Of a stretch of DNA of 64,000 nucleotides, positions 59,653 to 64,000 are shown piece after piece. The translations under genes and the position numbers were made by a program. This DNA is from an uncultured Lachnospiraceae bacterium. Its GTDB lineage: Bacteria > Bacillota > Clostridia > Lachnospirales > Lachnospiraceae. The notes below the pieces were generated by a model that was given only the letters and a program-made list of their open reading frames with translations, did not search any database and had not been told where the DNA came from. The stretch lies in contig URQQ01000005.1 in assembly GCA_900549995.1 (NCBI GenBank), positions 48,210 through 112,209 on the forward strand. The letters run 5' to 3'. The stretch's first letter is position 1, and each line of letters starts with the position of its first letter.

Positions 59653-60385
59653 ATTCTCCCTCCTTACCTTCAAATTCTTTCAACCCGACAAAATTATTCA
59701 GATCCGCTCCAAATGGTTTCATTTCCATTTCCTTTAAATGACGTTTCTCAGAGCATTCTTCTGGTCTTACAAATTCAACAATCCCCTGCTGCATCACCGG
59801 AAACCAAAAGCGTACCGTCATCTTTCCTTTATCTTCTTCACAAATCCCTTCATCTGCATAGGTAATCCCATGATACATAAATCCATACCCAACTTCACCC
59901 TGCACATCATCATAATATCCTTTTCCTTCTCCAAACACGCAGGGAGCCACATATCCCTGGCATTCTCTTGTCCCTAAAAATATATCTCTTCTGCCTCCTC
60001 TTAATATCATCCGTTTAGCAATATTGTGATGCTTATTTTCGTTCCGATCTTCTTTAAGTTCCGGGCGATTTATATTCCACTCAAAGTGCGCTCTTACCTG
60101 ATATTTCACATCTTTCAGATAAGTATAATATGCCAAATCATTTCCCCCATTATAATTAAGCGGCTTTACTCCTTTAGTTTCTGTTTGAATTGGATTTAGT
60201 ACTCGTACCGCATCCACAACCCAGATCAGCGTAGGTTTCCAATAGATACTATGCAAAATACCTTTTAGCGCTTCATATGTAGGTATATGATATGAACATT
60301 TCTCGCCTCCCACCCTAGTAATTGGATCAGAAAACAACGCATATTCTCCCTCTACCTGAAATTCTACCGTATTCCTGTACTTCAT
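59636..60385 (-). CDS. cas5c: crRNA endonuclease Cas5c (Cas5d, type I-C)
   Basis: In type I-C, Cas5 replaces Cas6 and cuts the repeat at the base of its stem to make crRNA with an 11-base handle. Signatures are FQVEGEYALFSDPITRVGGE, YHIPTYEALKGILHSIYWKP, RMILRGGRRDIFLGTRECQG and EVGYGFMYHGITY. The ATG at 60385 is preceded by AAAGGTGGTGAAAGAG; two GTG codons nearby fall on the ribosome site itself. Length 249 is normal (about 220-250). Confidence 0.96.
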   Translation of the reverse strand: MKYRNTVEFQVEGEYALFSDPITRVGGEKCSYHIPTYEALKGILHSIYWKPTLIWVVDAVRVLNPIQTETKGVKPLNYNGGNDLAYYTYLKDVKYQVRAHFEWNINRPELKEDRNENKHHNIAKRMILRGGRRDIFLGTRECQGYVAPCVFGEGKGYYDDVQGEVGYGFMYHGITYADEGICEEDKGKMTVRFWFPVMQQGIVEFVRPEECSEKRHLKEMEMKPFGADLNNFVGLKEFEGKEGECELDE

Positions 60386-60399
60386 CTCTTTCACCACCT

Positions 60400-62808
60400 T
60401 TAAAAATTAGTAAATTCCATTACTGACTCTTTCGAAACTCCTGTTTCCCTACTGTAATAATTCTCGCTTAAAATCAATACCTTCCCCTCACAAACAGTTG
60501 TTATTGCATTACTTAACTCCCGCCTCATCCAATCAGAAATTCCCACTGTATATTTCTGCAGCTTTCTAAGTGCATGCTGTTGTTCGTTTATTGATAAATA
60601 TTGATTGCGGAGCACATCTATCTGCGCTCTTGCAGTATCATCATACTCTACAACTACATCGATTTTCCCATCTTCAGGTATCACTTCAAATAAATCTCCT
60701 GCTGTTTTAAACGCTTGCTTTAAGAATTTATGATTTCCAGCATAATCATTCTTTATTGCAGACCATATACTTGCATTCACAGATAGCATATTTAACAATG
60801 TGTCATTTCTACCTACAGAAACCGGATAACTCATTTCCTCTTCTCTCCTGCTCATATACAATTCATAATAAAGGTGAATTGCTTTATTTGAATCCAGACG
60901 GTTATCCAAGGACAGCGGCTGATAATCGAATTGACGCAGTACACTTTTCATTGCCTCCTGTGCTTTTATAATGTCTTTTAGCATCGACACTTTCTCTGCC
61001 TCTTTTGACATTTTAACAATGTATACATTACCATTTTCAACTTCCTTATGGCGGTTGCATCTGCCTGCTGCCTGCACAATATTATCCAATCCTGCAAGCG
61101 AACGAATGACGCACCGAAAGGAGACATCCACACCTGCTTCTATTAACTGGGTTGTAATACAGATAATCCTTCTACTCGTTTCTCTCAGCTTTTCTTTTAT
61201 TTCAATCAATATTTCCTGTCTGTTCTGCGGACACATATTCGTACTAAGATGAAACAATAAATAATCTAATCCGCTGCACTTTTCCTTTAAATACTTGTAT
61301 GTCTCTTCGGCACATTTTTTGGTATTAACAATTACTAATACCGTCTCCTCTTCCTGCGCTCTTTCATAAGTAAAATCTCCCAATTCCTCTATCGAAAATC
61401 CAGAATTAGTCATATTTGTTTTATCATGTATCGTAGTTCTTTGGAACAACTCATCGTATTTCTTATTTTGCTCTATCATATCCTTCGGCTGAATCAAACG
61501 GCAATCTCGAATTCGATCTAAAAGCGGTTGCGTTGCTGAGCAAAGAACAACTGTAGATTTACCAAAATTGGACAAAAAATTAATAGCCAGATTAAATATT
61601 TTAATCGTCTTTACCGGAAGCGCCTGTATTTCATCAAAAATAATAACACTATTACAAATATTATTCATTCGCCTTATATTTTTTGATGAAGAAGAAAATA
61701 ATGTATTTAAAAATTGAACCGCGGTCGTAACAATAATCGGACTTCCCCAATTTTCTGTTAACAATTCATGTTTCTTTCTATCTTCTTCCTGCTCATAGAA
61801 AATATTACTGTGATGTTCTAATACAATCTCTGAATCTCCTATTGCTTTTCTTATCTCCTCTGCATTTTGTTCCAAAATACTGGTAAATGGTGCGACATAA
61901 ATAATGTGTTTCTTATTATTTGCCTGTGCATTATTCAGTGCAAATCCCAGTGAACTCAAAGTCTTACCTGCTCCAGTCGGCACTGTTAACCGATATAGCT
62001 TAATGTTCTTTTCTCCCTGAACCATACACTGATCTAAAATTTCTGTTCTAATCTCACTAAGTTTTGATTTCTTTGAAAATGCTCTCATATATGTAATAAA
62101 ATGTTCTTTACATTCAGACCATATCTTATTTAGATCTTTTGTTTCTTGTATTCGTTCTTCTATTTTTTCATTCTGCATGAAACATGCTGTATCCGACCAA
62201 TCAGAATCTATAATTATAGATACTAATATTCTCTCGTACATTCCAATAAAAAAATTCTTCTGCAGATTTCTCTCTTTCATATCTATATATTGTACATACA
62301 TTTGCAGTTCATTTAATATTTCATTTATTTTTCCCCGGCTCTTACAAAACTGATCTTCCAACTCCTTTTTATCACTGAACATATAAAATCTTTCTGAAAC
62401 CTGCTGAACATTTTCGTTTTGTTTCAGCCGTTCATCTATTAATATTTTTCCATTTTTTGATAATGCATCTGCCAAACCATGGTGACAATATATCGGAAAC
62501 TCCATCATCTGCGTTATAATAGAATCTGGCATAAGTTGTTCTAATAAATAACCACCAGCCGTAGAATGATTTACCTCTCCACGATAAGTTTCTTTACCTT
62601 CGATATTCTTTTTCATATATTGTAGGAAAGCGTCTTGATATTTACCTGCATCGTGATACATTCCAACCAGCCAGGCAATTGGGGATAAGTTCTCTAAAGA
62701 ACTGTTTTTTTCTGCTAAGAAAGCAACATTAGAATTGTGTTCCAGAACGGATTGAATAACAACCTCTTCATTTTCTATGCGAAAATGTGCAATATACGGA
62801 TCATTCAT
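60400..62808 (-). CDS. cas3: CRISPR helicase-nuclease Cas3 (type I-C)
   Basis: Cas3 unwinds and degrades DNA bound by Cascade. The 802-residue protein has an N-terminal HD nuclease (MYHDAGKYQDAFLQY with H52/D53, GEVNHSTAGGYLLEQLMP, YCHHGLAD) and a superfamily 2 helicase. Walker A VPTGAGKTLSSLGFA is near residue 271, the DEIQALPVKTI box near 392, SATQPLL follows, and QLIEAGVDVSFRCVIRSLAG, with AAGRCNRH, completes the second lobe. It is the first gene of the cas operon, behind an AGAGGACAAAGCT site. Confidence 0.97.
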   Translation of the reverse strand: MNDPYIAHFRIENEEVVIQSVLEHNSNVAFLAEKNSSLENLSPIAWLVGMYHDAGKYQDAFLQYMKKNIEGKETYRGEVNHSTAGGYLLEQLMPDSIITQMMEFPIYCHHGLADALSKNGKILIDERLKQNENVQQVSERFYMFSDKKELEDQFCKSRGKINEILNELQMYVQYIDMKERNLQKNFFIGMYERILVSIIIDSDWSDTACFMQNEKIEERIQETKDLNKIWSECKEHFITYMRAFSKKSKLSEIRTEILDQCMVQGEKNIKLYRLTVPTGAGKTLSSLGFALNNAQANNKKHIIYVAPFTSILEQNAEEIRKAIGDSEIVLEHHSNIFYEQEEDRKKHELLTENWGSPIIVTTAVQFLNTLFSSSSKNIRRMNNICNSVIIFDEIQALPVKTIKIFNLAINFLSNFGKSTVVLCSATQPLLDRIRDCRLIQPKDMIEQNKKYDELFQRTTIHDKTNMTNSGFSIEELGDFTYERAQEEETVLVIVNTKKCAEETYKYLKEKCSGLDYLLFHLSTNMCPQNRQEILIEIKEKLRETSRRIICITTQLIEAGVDVSFRCVIRSLAGLDNIVQAAGRCNRHKEVENGNVYIVKMSKEAEKVSMLKDIIKAQEAMKSVLRQFDYQPLSLDNRLDSNKAIHLYYELYMSRREEEMSYPVSVGRNDTLLNMLSVNASIWSAIKNDYAGNHKFLKQAFKTAGDLFEVIPEDGKIDVVVEYDDTARAQIDVLRNQYLSINEQQHALRKLQKYTVGISDWMRRELSNAITTVCEGKVLILSENYYSRETGVSKESVMEFTNF

Positions 62809-62901
62809 AGCTTTGTCCTCTTATAGTCACTAGTAGATGCGGTGATTCCAACTATTCCTTCTGATTTAGTATAGTATACTTCTCAATTAACAAACATTTT
62901 A

Positions 62902-62924
62902 TGTGATAAACTAATTTTATCACA
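62902..62924 (-). promoter_or_regulatory. Inverted repeat upstream of the cas operon
   Basis: TGTGATAAA and TTTATCACA are perfect arms separated by five bases, 94 bases before the cas3 start. A likely cas promoter -10 (TATACT) lies downstream of it on the minus strand, so the dyad would sit near or above the -35. It is a good candidate operator for the cas operon. The rest of 62809-63074 is AT-rich without a gene. Confidence 0.5.
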
Positions 62925-63074
62925 ATTACAGTTATTATTCAATTTATTCTTTTTATTTTTTATTTTATTCAGTATTTTTAGACAATAACTCGAATTCAAA
63001 ATATTTAGGATAGAAATTCTCTTTTTAAGTTTTGAAATTTATTAGAAAAATACAAAACCTTATCAGAGATGGTG

Positions 63075-64000
63075 GTTTTAATCCAGACTTTTCTCCAGGG
63101 GAGATGACTCTTTATTATCCTTTAGTCATGCTAGGGATAATTATATTTAAATCCACATCTCCTTTACAGGAGATGACTCTTTCCCTTCATCTTCCGGAAA
63201 CTGAGCATACCCACTGTTTAAATCCACACTTCCATCACAGGAGATGACAAAACCTGCCAAGTCTCCGGAGGCGTGACAACTGTTTAAATCCACGCCTCCT
63301 TCAAAGGAGATGACCATAGCATCTAAACGATTGAAAACATCATCATCTGTTTAAATCCACACCTCCTTCACAGGAGATGACGCTGACATACGATAAAAAT
63401 ACATCCCGGGAAGTGTTTAAATCCACACCTCCTTCACAGGAGATGACGGGCAGCGCAGAGCTGGAAAGTTACGGGAAAACCATGTTTAAATCCACACCTC
63501 CTTCACAGGAGATGACCCATTCCTTCGGATATTGGTCAGATACATTATCGTTTAAATCCACACCTCCTTCACAGGAGATGACAAGATATCAATAATTTCT
63601 TTATCCACTTTATATGTTTAAATCCACACCTCCTTCACAGGAGATGACTTATCTGCCTTCTTCACTTGGATGCGTCATGCTGTTTAAATCCACACCTCCT
63701 TCACAGGAGATGACTAAGAAATACAGCAAAAAAAGATCGCTTGATGCGTTTAAATCCACACCTCCTTCACAGGAGATGACAATTTAGATATCGTTGACAT
63801 TACTGGGGAAGAAAGTTTAAATCCACACCTCCTTCACAGGAGATGACCAAATCGGCATTTAATGAAGAAAGGAACAAGCATGTTTAAATCCACACCTCCT
63901 TCACAGGAGATGACTCAGGTGGGAGGGGAAAGGAGGCGATGAAGTGACGTTTAAATCCACACCTCCTTCACAGGAGATGACAGCAAAATATGCTAATTCT
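63075..64000 (-). CRISPR. CRISPR array 2 (trailer end, 14 repeats, runs off the window)
   Basis: A different 33-base repeat occurs at about 63075 (degenerate), 63145, 63216, 63282, 63349, 63415, 63484, 63550, 63616, 63682, 63748, 63815, 63882 and 63949. In minus-strand sense it starts GTCATCTCCTGTGAAGGAGG and ends TGGATTTAAAC, with an eight-pair stem CATCTCCT/AGGAGGTG (one G-U) and a GTGA loop. The first four repeats are diverged, so this is the trailer end and the leader lies beyond 64000. Spacers are 33-38 bases. The architecture matches I-C repeats, but the sequence differs from array 1. Confidence 0.97.

Noticed and set aside
62902..62924. CRP/FNR site upstream of cas3
   Set aside because: The ends look like TGTGA and TCACA, but the spacing between them is 13 bases rather than 6, so it does not fit the CRP consensus; another factor is more likely.
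63075..64000. Array 2 as a type I-B or III array
   Set aside because: Length, stem position, loop size and the TGGATT-AAAC end all match the I-C form of array 1; only the G to T change in the handle differs.

Overview
The window looks like chromosomal DNA of an anaerobic gut Firmicute, most likely a Lachnospiraceae-type clostridium. The reasons are the strong AGGAGG-type ribosome binding sites, clostridial protein types (a Cat/But-like CoA transferase, an [FeFe] hydrogenase fused to rubrerythrin, YesM/YesN two-component systems, a TipAS-type MerR regulator, L25/Ctc), and a type I-C CRISPR system. Most coding sequence has moderate GC. AT-rich exceptions are a restriction-modification island (4.4-7.2 kb), one membrane-protein gene (40.2-41.7 kb) and parts of the CRISPR-cas locus. 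No tRNA, rRNA or intact insertion sequence was seen.

Layout. 0-4.4 kb: the start of a metallophosphoesterase gene, a SWIM/SNF2 helicase, a DUF2871 membrane protein and peptide deformylase, all on the minus strand. 4.5-7.2 kb: an inserted restriction-modification island with Vsr and a type II endonuclease on the plus strand, convergent with an HTH-bearing cytosine-C5 methyltransferase; both end in one perfect palindrome. 7.2-13.2 kb: a CoA transferase, a truncated ABC-F gene, a structured noncoding RNA candidate, endonuclease III, an alpha/beta hydrolase, a GNAT/YoaP protein, a TfoX-N protein and a small membrane protein. 13.3-15.4 kb: the hydrogenase-rubrerythrin fusion. 15.5-18.5 kb: a compact minus-strand operon (class II aldolase, PHP phosphoesterase, an integrase-fold protein that has lost its DDE triad, a HEAT-like protein). 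18.5-21.9 kb: a glycosyltransferase and small regulators.

21.9-35.2 kb is one long minus-strand catabolic cluster. It encodes a GntR repressor with a palindromic operator, a PfkB sugar kinase, a double-SIS protein, YjbQ, BtpA/SgcQ, a YesN/YesM two-component pair, a complete ribose-type ABC importer and a nucleoside hydrolase. Together they suggest sensing, import, glycosidic cleavage, phosphorylation and isomerisation or deglycation of an unidentified nucleoside-like or sugar-amine substrate.

35.4-53.4 kb holds mostly housekeeping and accessory genes: MmcQ/YjbR, a beta-propeller/membrane-protein pair, a parvulin, MFS plus ArsR, RtcB plus XRE, L25, an asparagine-synthase homologue lacking the catalytic N-terminus, NERD, RsuA, dGTPase and an ArsC-like protein. 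Between 41.8 and 42.1 kb is a compact type I toxin-antitoxin locus whose toxin frame appears to begin at AUA. 53.5-64 kb is a complete type I-C CRISPR-cas locus (cas3-cas5-cas8c-cas7-cas4-cas1-cas2, then a 17-repeat array), all reading on the minus strand. The trailer end of a second array, with a different but structurally equivalent repeat, runs off the right edge.
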